Assembly (NCBI GenBank): GCA_036847185.1
Contig: DAIUAM010000012.1
Location: forward strand, 12,148 to 76,147
From: UBA4738 sp002413305
Lineage (GTDB): Bacteria; Actinomycetota; UBA4738
Direction of reading: 5' to 3'
DNA: 64,000 nucleotides
This document shows, one piece after another, positions 49,551 to 58,023 of the stretch (position 1 is its first letter; every line of letters starts with the position of its first letter). The notes under the pieces are model-generated. The model saw only the letters and a list, made by a program, of their open reading frames with translations. It was not told where the DNA came from and searched no databases. The position numbers and the translations under genes are program-made.

Positions 49551-50800
49551 GGCGGCGCCGTGACTGCCGCCTCGGCCACCGTGCCGATCGCGTCATCAGG
49601 GTCGTACGTGTCCGGAACCCCCACCGCGCCCGAGATAAGCCTGGGGAGGAGCGCGTCGCGGATCGCACTGAGGTGTTGTGACTCGGCAATGAGAGCGGCC
49701 TCAAGGTCGTAAACGGGGCGGGCGAATGAGTCGTACACGTCAAGCTCGTTTGCCTCTGCGTCGAGAAGGGACGAGGAGAGCACTTCGGAAGGCTTCACGC
49801 GCTGTCGGCTGCCCGTCGTCCCCGTCGCATGACTCAGGATCTCGTCATAGAGAGCCGAATCGTTTCGCAAGCTTGCATAGAGGAAGGTTGCCGGAACCTC
49901 GGTCGGCACGAGAACGACGAACTCGCCAGAGCAGACTGGCTCTCCTCTGGCCGTGGCCCGAGGCCACCACACGCGAGGAGTGGCAGGATTCAGCTTTGAG
50001 AGCAGGATTACGTCGCCCCTCGGCAAACGCGTCTTGCCGCTCAAGATTTGAGCGCCAACCTCGAGCGCAGGCCAGCGGCCGTTATCGAAGGCGGGGATGC
50101 TGAAATGCTCGAACAACTCGCCTGGGTGCTCCGCAGGATCAACTGTTTCCCGCTGGAGCGACGCCACATGGCTAAGCGAGCGCCGACTACGCTCGTCCGA
50201 GCCGAGAAAGAGCTGCCGGAATCGGAGGTCGGCAACTTGGCGAAGGCGACCCACGAGGGTATGGGTGTGCTCGATCTTGTCGTCGAGCGCGCCCAGCACG
50301 CCAGCGATGCGCCGCTGCTCGTCGAGTGGGGGTATCAGGAACTTGAAGTCCCCGATCTGCCGGGCACTGATGTGCGGCACAGCGGTCCCCGTCTGAACCG
50401 ATAGCACGTGGGTCGTGAACGCAGGACTCGCGATCAGAGCGAAGAGGAATCCTTGATCCATTGACTCATCAGCCCGGAGCCGAGCAACACGCTGCACCAA
50501 GAGGCAGGGGAGATCCCTGGCCTGCAGCCGTGCGTGCTTGAGGCCAGCCTCAATCCACGGCCGATCCATTGCCACGACAACATCGCCCTCGGCCAGCTGC
50601 CAGCTCGCATATGCCTCCAGATCGTTGCACGGCCAGCACTTGGCGCTATCCCAGCGGAGGCCGCCTTGAACGATGTTGTCGCCTCGAAGGAGCCGGACGT
50701 TGTTCTTCCCGTCTGAGAATGATTTGCTCGCGAAGGGAAACCCGGTCAGAACCTCCATACAGTCACCGAGCCGAGCAGGAGTCCAATCCTCAGGGCCCAT
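49547..50800 (-). CDS. hsdS: Type I restriction-modification specificity subunit S
   Basis: A 417-aa protein with two target-recognition domains separated by the central conserved helix region IPPLDEQRRIAGVLGALDDK, followed by IEHTHTLVGRLRQVADLRFR (about residues 155-200), and a second conserved spacer at the C-terminus (AESQHLSAIRDALLPRLISG). It sets the bipartite DNA sequence recognised by the HsdM and HsdR complex. The ATG overlaps the hsdM 3' end by 11 bp. The recognition sequence cannot be predicted by eye. Confidence 0.92.
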   Translation of the reverse strand: MGPEDWTPARLGDCMEVLTGFPFASKSFSDGKNNVRLLRGDNIVQGGLRWDSAKCWPCNDLEAYASWQLAEGDVVVAMDRPWIEAGLKHARLQARDLPCLLVQRVARLRADESMDQGFLFALIASPAFTTHVLSVQTGTAVPHISARQIGDFKFLIPPLDEQRRIAGVLGALDDKIEHTHTLVGRLRQVADLRFRQLFLGSDERSRRSLSHVASLQRETVDPAEHPGELFEHFSIPAFDNGRWPALEVGAQILSGKTRLPRGDVILLSKLNPATPRVWWPRATARGEPVCSGEFVVLVPTEVPATFLYASLRNDSALYDEILSHATGTTGSRQRVKPSEVLSSSLLDAEANELDVYDSFARPVYDLEAALIAESQHLSAIRDALLPRLISGAVGVPDTYDPDDAIGTVAEAAVTAPP

Positions 50801-52373
50801 ATTTCACCGCTCCGAGTGCCCGCCGCACTTCCGCCGTGAGCCGCTCGTTCTCCGCGAAGTCCTCCCGGATCTGAGCGACGAGTTCCGCTATTCGCTCCTC
50901 GAACGCCTGCTCGTCCTCCTCGTCGACCGACGTCCCGACATAGCGACCTGGCGTGAGTGCGTATCCTGCTTCGGCGATCTCGGCGAGCATGACCGCCTTG
51001 CAGAAGCCGGCCACGTCTGCGTACTCGCCCGCCTCCTTCTGCCCGCACCAAGCGCGATAGGAGCCGGCGATCCGCGCGATCTCGTCGGGGGTGAGCTCGA
51101 TCTGGGTGCGGCTGATCTTCCGCCCCATCTGCCGGGCATCGATGAACAAGGTCTCGCCGCGTCGGTCCCGCTCGCCGTTCGATGCCTTGTCCCGGTCGAC
51201 GAACCACAGGCAGACCGGGATAGGAGTGGTGAAGAAGAGCTGCGGCGGCAGCGCCACAACGCAACCCAGAAAACCGGCCTCAGCGATTCGCCGACGGATT
51301 GCTCCCTCGCCGTTGGTGTTTGACGTGAGCGACCCGTTGGCCATGACGAATCCGGCCCGCCCGTTCGGCGCCAAGTGGTGAATGAAGTGCTGGATCCAGG
51401 CGTAGTTGGCGTTCCGGTCCGGAGGCTCGCCATAAGTCCAGCGAGCGTCCCCGGCGACCGAGGCGGCGCCCCACTGCCTCATGTTGAAGGGGGGATTCGC
51501 CAATACGAAGTCCGCCCGGACACCGGGGAACAGGTCGTTCAGCAGGGAGTCGCCCAGCTTGACCTCGCCCGAGATGCCGTGGATGGCCAGGTTCATCTTG
51601 GCGATTCGCCATGTCGCCTGGTTGTTCTCCTGCCCGAGGATGGAGATCTGACGGGGCCTGCCCCCGTGGGCCTTCACGAACTCGGCCGATTGAATAAAGA
51701 GGCCGCCGGACCCACAGGCGGGATCCAGGACCCTGCCCTCGAGCGGCTCGAGCATCTCGACCAGCAGCCGGGTTACCGACCGGGGCGTGTAGAACTCGCC
51801 ACCTCGGTGACCCTCGGCACGGGCGAACTCCCGGATGAAGTACTCGTACGTCCGGCCGAGGACATCGCGGGCCTGGTCGGGGTCGTCACCGAACCCGATC
51901 TTCGCGATCGTCTCCACGAGCGAGCCAAGCTTGGCCGGCTGGATCGGCGCCCGGGCGTAGATCTTCGGGAGCACCCCGCGGAGCTGCTCGGGGTTGTCGC
52001 GCTCGATCGCATCGAGCGCCTTGTCCAGGCGCTCCCCGATGTCCGGGAGCGACGCCGCGGCGAGCAGGGCATCCCACCGTGCCTCCCCGGGAACCCAGAA
52101 GACATTCTCCGAGATGTACTCATCGCGATCCTCGAGGATCCCGGCGCGCTCCGCGGTGTCCTCGGTGAAGTAGTCCTCGTTCGCCGGGTCCCGCGTGGCC
52201 TCTTCGAGTACGGCTCGCCGTCGCTCGAACGAGTCGGAGATGTACTTCAGGAACAGCAGCCCGAGGACAAGGTGCTTGTACTCGGCCGACTCGACGCTAC
52301 CCCGCATCCGGTCGGCAGCCTCGAATAGCTCCCTGGCGAACGGCAGATCGCTGTTCGCACCCGTTTGCGCCAA
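50790..52373 (-). CDS. hsdM: Type I restriction-modification DNA methyltransferase subunit M
   Basis: A 527-aa N6-adenine methyltransferase. HsdM_N helical domain first (EYKHLVLGLLFLKYISDSFE), then SAM motif I RVLDPACGSGGLFIQSAEFV and catalytic motif IV DFVLANPPFNMRQW. It forms the M2S modification enzyme with HsdS and supports HsdR. TTG start preceded by a strong GGGAGGAGAGG site. It lies 66 bp downstream of the casposase gene on the same strand, so may share its transcript or have its own promoter in that gap. Confidence 0.95.
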   Translation of the reverse strand: MAQTGANSDLPFARELFEAADRMRGSVESAEYKHLVLGLLFLKYISDSFERRRAVLEEATRDPANEDYFTEDTAERAGILEDRDEYISENVFWVPGEARWDALLAAASLPDIGERLDKALDAIERDNPEQLRGVLPKIYARAPIQPAKLGSLVETIAKIGFGDDPDQARDVLGRTYEYFIREFARAEGHRGGEFYTPRSVTRLLVEMLEPLEGRVLDPACGSGGLFIQSAEFVKAHGGRPRQISILGQENNQATWRIAKMNLAIHGISGEVKLGDSLLNDLFPGVRADFVLANPPFNMRQWGAASVAGDARWTYGEPPDRNANYAWIQHFIHHLAPNGRAGFVMANGSLTSNTNGEGAIRRRIAEAGFLGCVVALPPQLFFTTPIPVCLWFVDRDKASNGERDRRGETLFIDARQMGRKISRTQIELTPDEIARIAGSYRAWCGQKEAGEYADVAGFCKAVMLAEIAEAGYALTPGRYVGTSVDEEDEQAFEERIAELVAQIREDFAENERLTAEVRRALGAVKYGP

Positions 52374-52439
52374 CGCCTCTCCTCCCGGTCCTGACCGAGG
52401 GTAACCGACGCCGGAGCCCGGAGGCCAGAGATTCCCGGC

Positions 52440-54002
52440 TCAGGTGCTACGGGAAGCCGCAGCGGTCTTCAGCGCTTCCCAGTGCCCCGGGTGTGGCACC
52501 TTCAGCCCACGCCGGATCTCGGAGCAGTACGGCCGCGACAAGCCAGTCACAGCAGCCATGCGCCGTACTGAGATCGCCTGCAACGTTGGGAGGATCTCCT
52601 GCTTGAACACCTCCGGATCAACACGCTCGGCCCCAGCCTCCCTGGATGCTCGCTTCTCGACCAGCCTCCGTAACCGCGCCTGTCGGAGCTTCTCCTTCGT
52701 CTCCGGGCGCTGAAGCGGGTCCCTCCCTTCCTCTCGCATCCTCGCGAGCGCGGCCGGGCCAGCCGGCACGAAGTCCTCGGCGTGCTCGGCCCGTCGCTCA
52801 AGAAGGCAGTCGGCACAGTATCCGCGGGCCGAGGGGGTCCCAAGGACGACTCCACATGCGCGGCATGCTCGCCGGAGCGGGGGGAGGAGCACGTCCGGAA
52901 CCCGCCTGGGTCCGCTCCGGACCCGATCCTTGGCTGCCGACCGAGCGGTGTTTGTCAGGAGGTCGGGAACCCTGAGGCTTCGGGATCTGGTTCCCTGCGC
53001 GAACCACTTGGCGAGGCGCTCGGCCACTGGGCCGAGCTCCCGCGCCCACAGCGGGCTCCACTCAGCGATAGATCGGGCGAGCGAGGGGCTGACCCACACC
53101 TGCCCCTGGCGATCCTCTCGAAAGTCGCGGGCGGCGAAGGTCGTCGTACGGATGAGCTGGAGAACCTGAGTGTCGACGGCGGGGCGGCACACCTCGAGCA
53201 GGTCCACGGCAAGGCTGTCCCGGCGAGTGTCCGCGTGCAGGACACCGAGCGCACTATCAAGCCCGATCTTCGCGCAGGCGATCACCGCCTCGGCCTGAGC
53301 TGAGCCGTACGTGATGTTCAGGAGCGCCTGGCCGGGCGTTGCGGCCCGCCTCGGGCTCGAGGTCAGGGGCGACGACCGCGATCCCAGCCTCAGCCAGTGG
53401 GCCGGCACCCCGGGCAGATCTTTCCGGGCGAAGGTGAGCGGCTCGGGAGCCAGCGCTGCCCAATAGGCTCCCGCTCCCTCCGCCTCGACCCGCATCAGCT
53501 CGGCGGAGTCCTTGCATCCGGGCACGCTCGAGATCGCCCCGTCGATTGCCGCCCGAGCCTCCTCCGTCGCTTCTACGCGAGCGAGGACGCTCCGCTGGCC
53601 GCCGAGCTTCTCCATCACGATGCCTTGCGCAGCCTTCAGGGCGACGCCGTTGGTGACCGATAGAGCCTGAGCCCTGCGGAGCCGTCCGTCGTCGTTGCCC
53701 CAGGGAGCAGAGATCAAGAGGATCTCGCCGTCATGGTCGAGATGGACGAACGACGCGCCGACATCTCGGAGCCAGCCGAGCGCGGCGAGCGAGATGGTGC
53801 CGGCCCGGCCGATCACGACGAGGCGCTTGAGCCCGGAGGTGGCCCGGAACAACATGGCGTCTCGGCGCCTCGGGCCGTGGCCCTCGGTGACGATCAGCCG
53901 GTGACGCTCGACTTTGATTCCAACCCCCCAGCCGGAGACGGCGAGGACTCCGGATCGGGAGGGACGAAGCGGCTGTGGAGCCGCGGTACTCTGAGCCTGC
54001 AT
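52440..54002 (-). CDS. Casposase: Cas1-family integrase
   Basis: A 520-aa Cas1 homologue. The N-terminal beta-domain starts at about residue 16 and the helical catalytic domain follows. Active-site residues are E175 (VEAEGAGAYW), H256 (GVLHAD) and D267/E270 (LAVDLLEVCRPAVD), matching E141, H208, D218 and D221 of E. coli Cas1. Beyond the Cas1 core are a zinc finger (C380, C383, C396, C399) and a C-terminal helix-turn-helix (SVRRMAAVTGLSRPYCSEIR, about 478-497), extensions typical of casposases, which bind terminal repeats. It integrates the element into target DNA. Strong AAGGAGG site. No cas2 or CRISPR nearby. Confidence 0.9.
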   Translation of the reverse strand: MQAQSTAAPQPLRPSRSGVLAVSGWGVGIKVERHRLIVTEGHGPRRRDAMLFRATSGLKRLVVIGRAGTISLAALGWLRDVGASFVHLDHDGEILLISAPWGNDDGRLRRAQALSVTNGVALKAAQGIVMEKLGGQRSVLARVEATEEARAAIDGAISSVPGCKDSAELMRVEAEGAGAYWAALAPEPLTFARKDLPGVPAHWLRLGSRSSPLTSSPRRAATPGQALLNITYGSAQAEAVIACAKIGLDSALGVLHADTRRDSLAVDLLEVCRPAVDTQVLQLIRTTTFAARDFREDRQGQVWVSPSLARSIAEWSPLWARELGPVAERLAKWFAQGTRSRSLRVPDLLTNTARSAAKDRVRSGPRRVPDVLLPPLRRACRACGVVLGTPSARGYCADCLLERRAEHAEDFVPAGPAALARMREEGRDPLQRPETKEKLRQARLRRLVEKRASREAGAERVDPEVFKQEILPTLQAISVRRMAAVTGLSRPYCSEIRRGLKVPHPGHWEALKTAAASRST

Positions 54003-54059
54003 GGGAAGGTCCTCCTTCCTGTGCCATGCCCCCGGGCGGTTCCAGCGCCGCGGGGGCTC

Positions 54060-54905
54060 TCATCGCGAGTCGTTCGGGGCCGGAGCCTCCTCTCTCCGGT
54101 ACTCGATCAGCGCGAGCCTTGCCACAAGAGCCGCGACGCATGCCAATGCCACGGCCTTTCGTCTTCTCGGAGCGACCTCCTCGATGACATCTCCAGGCGA
54201 GAAGGGCATTTCTTCGAGTGCCCGGCTTCGGGCCAGCTCTAGGTCGGCCACCGATGACTGCTTGAGCAGGAGTGTCAGCTTCCGAGGTGTGAGGACAATC
54301 CTGAAGACCTGGTCGACCTTGGCTGCGGCCTCTGGGTCGTTCGCCCACGCCTCACCTAGGCCGGTGGCCCGCACGATCTCGGGCACGAAACCATGACCCA
54401 GATCCTCGACTTGAGCCTGCAGGGTCTCGCCGTACTGGAGGGCGACCACATCGCTCATGGCCGCCTCCGGATCCGCATCATTAGCCCGCACCATCTGGCG
54501 GAACACCACCCCCGCGTTGCTTCGGTCCTTCCGAGCTTTTGTGGCCGCAGCTTCTGCCGCTTTCCATGGATCTCCCCTGGGCGGATCCCCAACCCAGGTG
54601 CACTTCCCGATCGCCCCCTTGAGGGTCTCCTCGGGGAGGGGGTAGCCGTCGATGAACAGGAACACCGTCGCCAGGGGGACTGACCGTAGAAGACGCAAGA
54701 GGCGCTGGAATCTCGCGACGACGGCGGCCGCCTCAGGGTCGTAGAACGACTCAGATCCGTGCCGGCCCAAGAACCGACGCCGGGAGCGGATCACGCCGTA
54801 CTCCTCTCGGATCTTTTGGACCTGCCGAGGGGAGACGAGGATGCCGTTCGCCCGTACCTGATCGGCCAGTTCAATGTCCGCCCCGCTGGGGCTCCCTCGT
54901 GGCAT
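54060..54905 (-). CDS. Unknown protein upstream of the casposase, possible helix-turn-helix N-terminus
   Basis: 281 aa; no family recognised. The N-terminus (DIELADQVRANGILVSPRQV, then QKIREEYGVIRSRRRFLG) could be a winged-helix or MerR-like DNA-binding segment. The middle has FLFIDGYPLPEETLKGAIGK, and the C-terminus has a hydrophobic helix (KAVALACVAALVARLALIEY) near the end. I chose ATG 54905 because a TTGGCG-17-TATCAT promoter ends 7 bp before it; the longer start at 54941 would lie within the -35 box. It is first in the leftward operon, 57 bp before the casposase, so it may regulate or assist transposition. Confidence 0.6.
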   Translation of the reverse strand: MPRGSPSGADIELADQVRANGILVSPRQVQKIREEYGVIRSRRRFLGRHGSESFYDPEAAAVVARFQRLLRLLRSVPLATVFLFIDGYPLPEETLKGAIGKCTWVGDPPRGDPWKAAEAAATKARKDRSNAGVVFRQMVRANDADPEAAMSDVVALQYGETLQAQVEDLGHGFVPEIVRATGLGEAWANDPEAAAKVDQVFRIVLTPRKLTLLLKQSSVADLELARSRALEEMPFSPGDVIEEVAPRRRKAVALACVAALVARLALIEYRREEAPAPNDSR

Positions 54906-54912
54906 CGCCACG

Positions 54913-54941
54913 ATGATAGAACCCCCCGGCTCATGCGCCAA
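54913..54941 (-). promoter_or_regulatory. Promoter of the leftward casposon operon
   Basis: On the minus strand: -35 TTGGCG (54936-54941), 17-bp spacer, -10 TATCAT (54913-54918). The start codon at 54905 is 7 bases beyond the -10, implying a leaderless mRNA for the first gene of the casposase operon. Confidence 0.5.
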
Positions 54942-54960
54942 CCTGGGGTGTTGTCTTTCC

Positions 54961-54966
54961 TATTCT
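54961..54966 (+). promoter_or_regulatory. -10 element of the rightward casposon operon
   Basis: TATTCT, 9 bases before ATG 54976 of the ribbon-helix-helix gene. No good -35 is seen. It lies back-to-back with the leftward promoter, so a single bound repressor could control both operons. Confidence 0.35.
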
Positions 54967-54975
54967 GTCGGCGAG

Positions 54976-55191
54976 ATGACGGAGGAACGGAAGGTAGCTG
55001 TTCGGATCGGGCTCCCCGCGCGGGTGGCCCGCGATCTGTTGAGCGAGGCGGAGCTGCTCGGAACCACGAGGAGTGACCTTCTCGAGGCCGCCGCGCTCCA
55101 GTACCTGAAGGCGATCAGGTCAGCACGGGAGGGCATTCGGCGCCAGGCGCGGCATCGGCTTGAGCGGGAGCGCCCGGAGGGGTCGACGTGA
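54976..55191 (+). CDS. Ribbon-helix-helix (CopG/Arc-like) DNA-binding protein
   Basis: 71 aa. A beta-strand (KVAVRIGLPARVARDLLSEA) followed by two helices (ELLGTTRSDLLEAAALQYLK) gives the RHH pattern, with a basic tail. Small RHH proteins at the head of mobile-element operons are usually autorepressors. It overlaps the ParB-methyltransferase gene by 4 bp and diverges from the casposase operon, so it is the best candidate for the element's switch. The frame is open upstream to 54874, but ATG 54976 marks the conserved-looking start. Confidence 0.65.
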   Translation: MTEERKVAVRIGLPARVARDLLSEAELLGTTRSDLLEAAALQYLKAIRSAREGIRRQARHRLERERPEGST

Positions 55192-56444
55192 GCCAACAGG
55201 CTCGCCCCCGACCAGCGGGGTCGGGGGCGATGAGGACCCGGGCTGCCAAACCTCAGGCCGACGTCATGTTCCGTCGGAGGTCCGACGGTGGCAACTCGCC
55301 CTACCAACTGCTCCCGGACCTCTCCGCGGCCGAGTACGAGGCACTGAAGGCCGACGTCGCGGCCCGTGGCGTCCTCGTCCCCATCGAGAGGGACGAGGAG
55401 GGCCGGACGCTTGACGGCCACCACCGGGAGCGGATCTGCGGGGAGCTCGGCATCACGGACTACCCGGTCATCGTGCGGACGGGTCTCAGCGAACAGGCGA
55501 AGGTCGAGCACCTCCTGAAGGTCAACCTGCTTCGCCGGCATCTCGGCCAGGTGGCATGGGCCCAGGCGTTCCGCCGGCTGGCCGAAAGCAGGGGCGCGAC
55601 CCTCGGCAGCCGCGGGGGCCCCGCCGGAAACCGTCGCACGGTGGAACAGTTAGCCGCCGAGCTCGGGGTCGACCGGAGCACCGCCTTCCGCCGGCTCGGT
55701 TTGGCTGACAAGCTCGCACCTCACGCTGACCTCGCCGCCAAGGTCGATGCCGGCGAGATGGAGCCGAAGCGGGCGCTTGAAGTCGTCCGCACGCGAGATG
55801 CGGAAGCCCGTCCTGAGCCTCCCGCCTCCGCCATCCCCGCGACCGCGGACTGCCGCCTCGGCGACTTCCGCGAGGTGCTTGCGGACGTGGAGAACGGGAG
55901 CGTCGATCTCATCTACACAGATCCTCCCTACCTCGGCTCGACCATGGCCATCTACGAGGACCTCGGGTCTTTCGCGGCCCGCGTCCTGAAGCCGGATGGG
56001 CTGCTCCTGTGCGAGGTCGGGACGATGTTCCTGCCCGAGGCCATCCGCCTCCTCGAGCAACACCTCCGCTACCACTGGTGCATCGGGCTCGTCCTCCCCG
56101 GGAAGCGAGCGCGCGTCCACGCCCGTCATGTCGTCAATGGCTGGCGACCCGTCCTCGCCTTCGCCCGAACGGACGGTGAACCGAGGCGGTGGCTCTATGA
56201 CCTGTTCACGGTCCCAGACCCACCGACCAAGGCATGGCACCCCTGGGAGAAGGCGGTCGCCCCCGCCCGCTACTACATCGACAAGCTCACCGACCCCGGC
56301 GACCTTGTGGTCGACCCGTTCCTCGGCTCTGGCACGAACGCGATCGCCGCGGTCTCTCTCGGCCGGCGGTTCGTGGGCTGCGACATCGACCCCAAGGCCA
56401 TGCACGCCACCCGGGTCCGGCTCGCCGAGGGAGTCGAGTCGTGA
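55188..56444 (+). CDS. ParB-like domain fused to a DNA methyltransferase
   Basis: 418 aa. Residues about 35-115 are a ParB/Srx-like domain with the LDGHHRERICGELG motif, followed by a helix-turn-helix region (TVEQLAAELGVDRSTAFRRL). The C-terminal methyltransferase has motif IV DLIYTDPPYLGST before motif I DPFLGSGTNAIAAV, the circular order of beta-class N4/N6 amino-methyltransferases. Similar fusions occur in phages and plasmids. It may protect the element from restriction or mark its DNA. GTG start overlapping the RHH gene; the stop overlaps the ATPase gene (GTGA). Confidence 0.85.
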   Translation: MSQQARPRPAGSGAMRTRAAKPQADVMFRRRSDGGNSPYQLLPDLSAAEYEALKADVAARGVLVPIERDEEGRTLDGHHRERICGELGITDYPVIVRTGLSEQAKVEHLLKVNLLRRHLGQVAWAQAFRRLAESRGATLGSRGGPAGNRRTVEQLAAELGVDRSTAFRRLGLADKLAPHADLAAKVDAGEMEPKRALEVVRTRDAEARPEPPASAIPATADCRLGDFREVLADVENGSVDLIYTDPPYLGSTMAIYEDLGSFAARVLKPDGLLLCEVGTMFLPEAIRLLEQHLRYHWCIGLVLPGKRARVHARHVVNGWRPVLAFARTDGEPRRWLYDLFTVPDPPTKAWHPWEKAVAPARYYIDKLTDPGDLVVDPFLGSGTNAIAAVSLGRRFVGCDIDPKAMHATRVRLAEGVES

Positions 56445-57505
56445 GCCGCTTCCGGGTTACCGATGCTCCGGGCCTCGCCCTCGAGCTGGCTCTGGGGGGG
56501 CCGCCGTCGTGGCTGATCCGGGGCCTATGGCCAGCGGACGCCTACGGGGTCCTGGGAGCCGAGGACAAGGCCGGCAAGACGTGGGCGGTCCTCGACCTGG
56601 CCGTCTCCGTGGCGACCGGGACCAGGTGGCTCGATCACTTCGAGGTCGAGGGCGGTCCGGTACTTGCCTTTCTCGGCGAGGGCGGGCCGCGGAACATCGT
56701 CCGGCGCCTGGAGGCCATCGCCGCCAACCGGAAGGCGTCCATGGACGACCTGGCCGACCTCCGGCTGGCTCCGGCCGTTCCGGTCCTGTCCTCCGCTCCC
56801 GACCTCGCCGACGTCCGGGCGGAGTTGGAAGACCATCCGGCTCGCCTGGTAATCATTGAGCCGCTGTACCTGGCCGCGGCCGGCCTGAAGGGCTCGGACC
56901 TCTACGCGATGGGCGAGGCCTTGGGCGAGATCCAGCGGATCTGCGAGGAGGCCCGGGCCGCCCTGGTCATCACCACCCACTGGAACAAGACCGGAACCGG
57001 AAGCGACCCGTCCCGGTTCACCGGGGTCGGACCGACCGCATGGGGGCGGGTCCTCGGCTCGGCTGCGGTCGAGCGCCGGGCGACCGAGTCCGACGGGACC
57101 TCCGACGTCCTGCTCCACTGGACGTTCCGGGGCGGAGAGATCGCCGACACGGAGTTCCGCCTGCGACGGCGAATCCGGGCACTTGACCCGGAGGACCTCG
57201 CCTCGCCGTTCTCTTACCAGGTCGAGGTGTCTCCGGTCGCCGAGGGGGAGGCCGGTGCCGCCGGCTCTGAGCTCGGCTGGTCAGCGCTCCGGGTGCTCGC
57301 CGCCCTGGAGGGAGCAGACGGAGAGCCGATCGGGGTCAAGACCATCGGGGATGCCGTGGCCGCTGACGGGCAGGGGAGCCCGCTCCGCGCCGTGACGATC
57401 AAGCGGTCCCTCGACGAGCTGACCCAGGCGGGCAAGGCCGACGGTGGGAACGGGCAGTGGTGGTCGCTGGCCGAGCGAGCGGGCTTCGCGGATGGGAGCC
57501 GGTGA
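56441..57505 (+). CDS. RepA/RecA-like AAA ATPase (AAA_25)
   Basis: 354 aa. P-loop GVLGAEDKAGKTWAVLDLAV with Walker A Lys-Thr, a Walker B-like RLVIIEPLYLAAAG (Glu in place of the usual Asp) and the sensor ALVITTHWNKTG, as in plasmid RepA hexameric helicases and related AAA_25 proteins. The C-terminus (about 285-345) looks like a winged helix (LRVLAALEGADGEPIGVKTI...). In an element with its own polymerase it is the probable replicative helicase or initiator. GTG start; tightly coupled on both sides. Confidence 0.75.
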   Translation: MSRFRVTDAPGLALELALGGPPSWLIRGLWPADAYGVLGAEDKAGKTWAVLDLAVSVATGTRWLDHFEVEGGPVLAFLGEGGPRNIVRRLEAIAANRKASMDDLADLRLAPAVPVLSSAPDLADVRAELEDHPARLVIIEPLYLAAAGLKGSDLYAMGEALGEIQRICEEARAALVITTHWNKTGTGSDPSRFTGVGPTAWGRVLGSAAVERRATESDGTSDVLLHWTFRGGEIADTEFRLRRRIRALDPEDLASPFSYQVEVSPVAEGEAGAAGSELGWSALRVLAALEGADGEPIGVKTIGDAVAADGQGSPLRAVTIKRSLDELTQAGKADGGNGQWWSLAERAGFADGSR

Positions 57506-58023
57506 TGGCTCGCCGCGACATCACCTCCGTCCAGCGGTACGAGGCCCTCTCTCCGAGGAGCCAGAACGCCTACTCCCGGGTGCTCGACGTCGTCGACCTC
57601 ATGGACGAGCGTCCCGGGCTTTCCCGGACCCGCGCAGCACACCTCGCCCACGTCGACACCCGGACGATCGAGCACTACGCCTCAGGAGCCTTCGACCGAG
57701 AAGGGCGCCGCGTCGAGCTCAAGACGAACGACCGGCTGTACCGCTCGGAGACCATGCCGGCCATCGTCCCGGCCGGCGATCGATCCCTTAGGGGCGGAGG
57801 GGTCATCGACCTCGAGCCCACCACCCGCCGGCAGCGCTCGATCCTCGGGTCCTACTGGAACGACATCCAGAAGGTCGTGGCCGACAAGGAGAACGTCGAT
57901 CTCTCCAAGTACGCCCGGGTCTCCGTCCGGGGCCACCGCCTGGAGACCGATCCGGCGCGCATCCGGGAGCGTTACGCGCGGGAGGAGCTCGACATCATCT
58001 CGGAGGTGTCTCCCCGGGTATGA
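57505..58023 (+). CDS. Unknown protein, possibly DNA-binding
   Basis: 172 aa with no recognised family. LVDLMDERPGLSRTRAAHL has been read from residues about 27-47, followed by AHVDTRTIEHYASGAF, which could be a helix-turn-helix. The rest is mixed and charged, with no Cys cluster or membrane segment. It starts at the TGATG overlap with the ATPase gene and ends in an ATGA overlap with the next gene, so it belongs to the replication operon. Confidence 0.6.
   Translation: MARRDITSVQRYEALSPRSQNAYSRVLDVVDLMDERPGLSRTRAAHLAHVDTRTIEHYASGAFDREGRRVELKTNDRLYRSETMPAIVPAGDRSLRGGGVIDLEPTTRRQRSILGSYWNDIQKVVADKENVDLSKYARVSVRGHRLETDPARIRERYAREELDIISEVSPRV

Noticed and set aside
47916..49712. 598-aa open frame on the plus strand across hsdR
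   Set aside because: It is fully antisense to hsdR, has no recognisable domain and shows the low-complexity composition of a high-GC shadow.
52440..54002. Reading the Cas1 gene as part of a CRISPR-Cas locus
   Set aside because: No cas2, cas4, effector genes or repeat-spacer array are visible on either side. The protein has casposase-like C-terminal modules, and the locus has inverted terminal repeats and polB.
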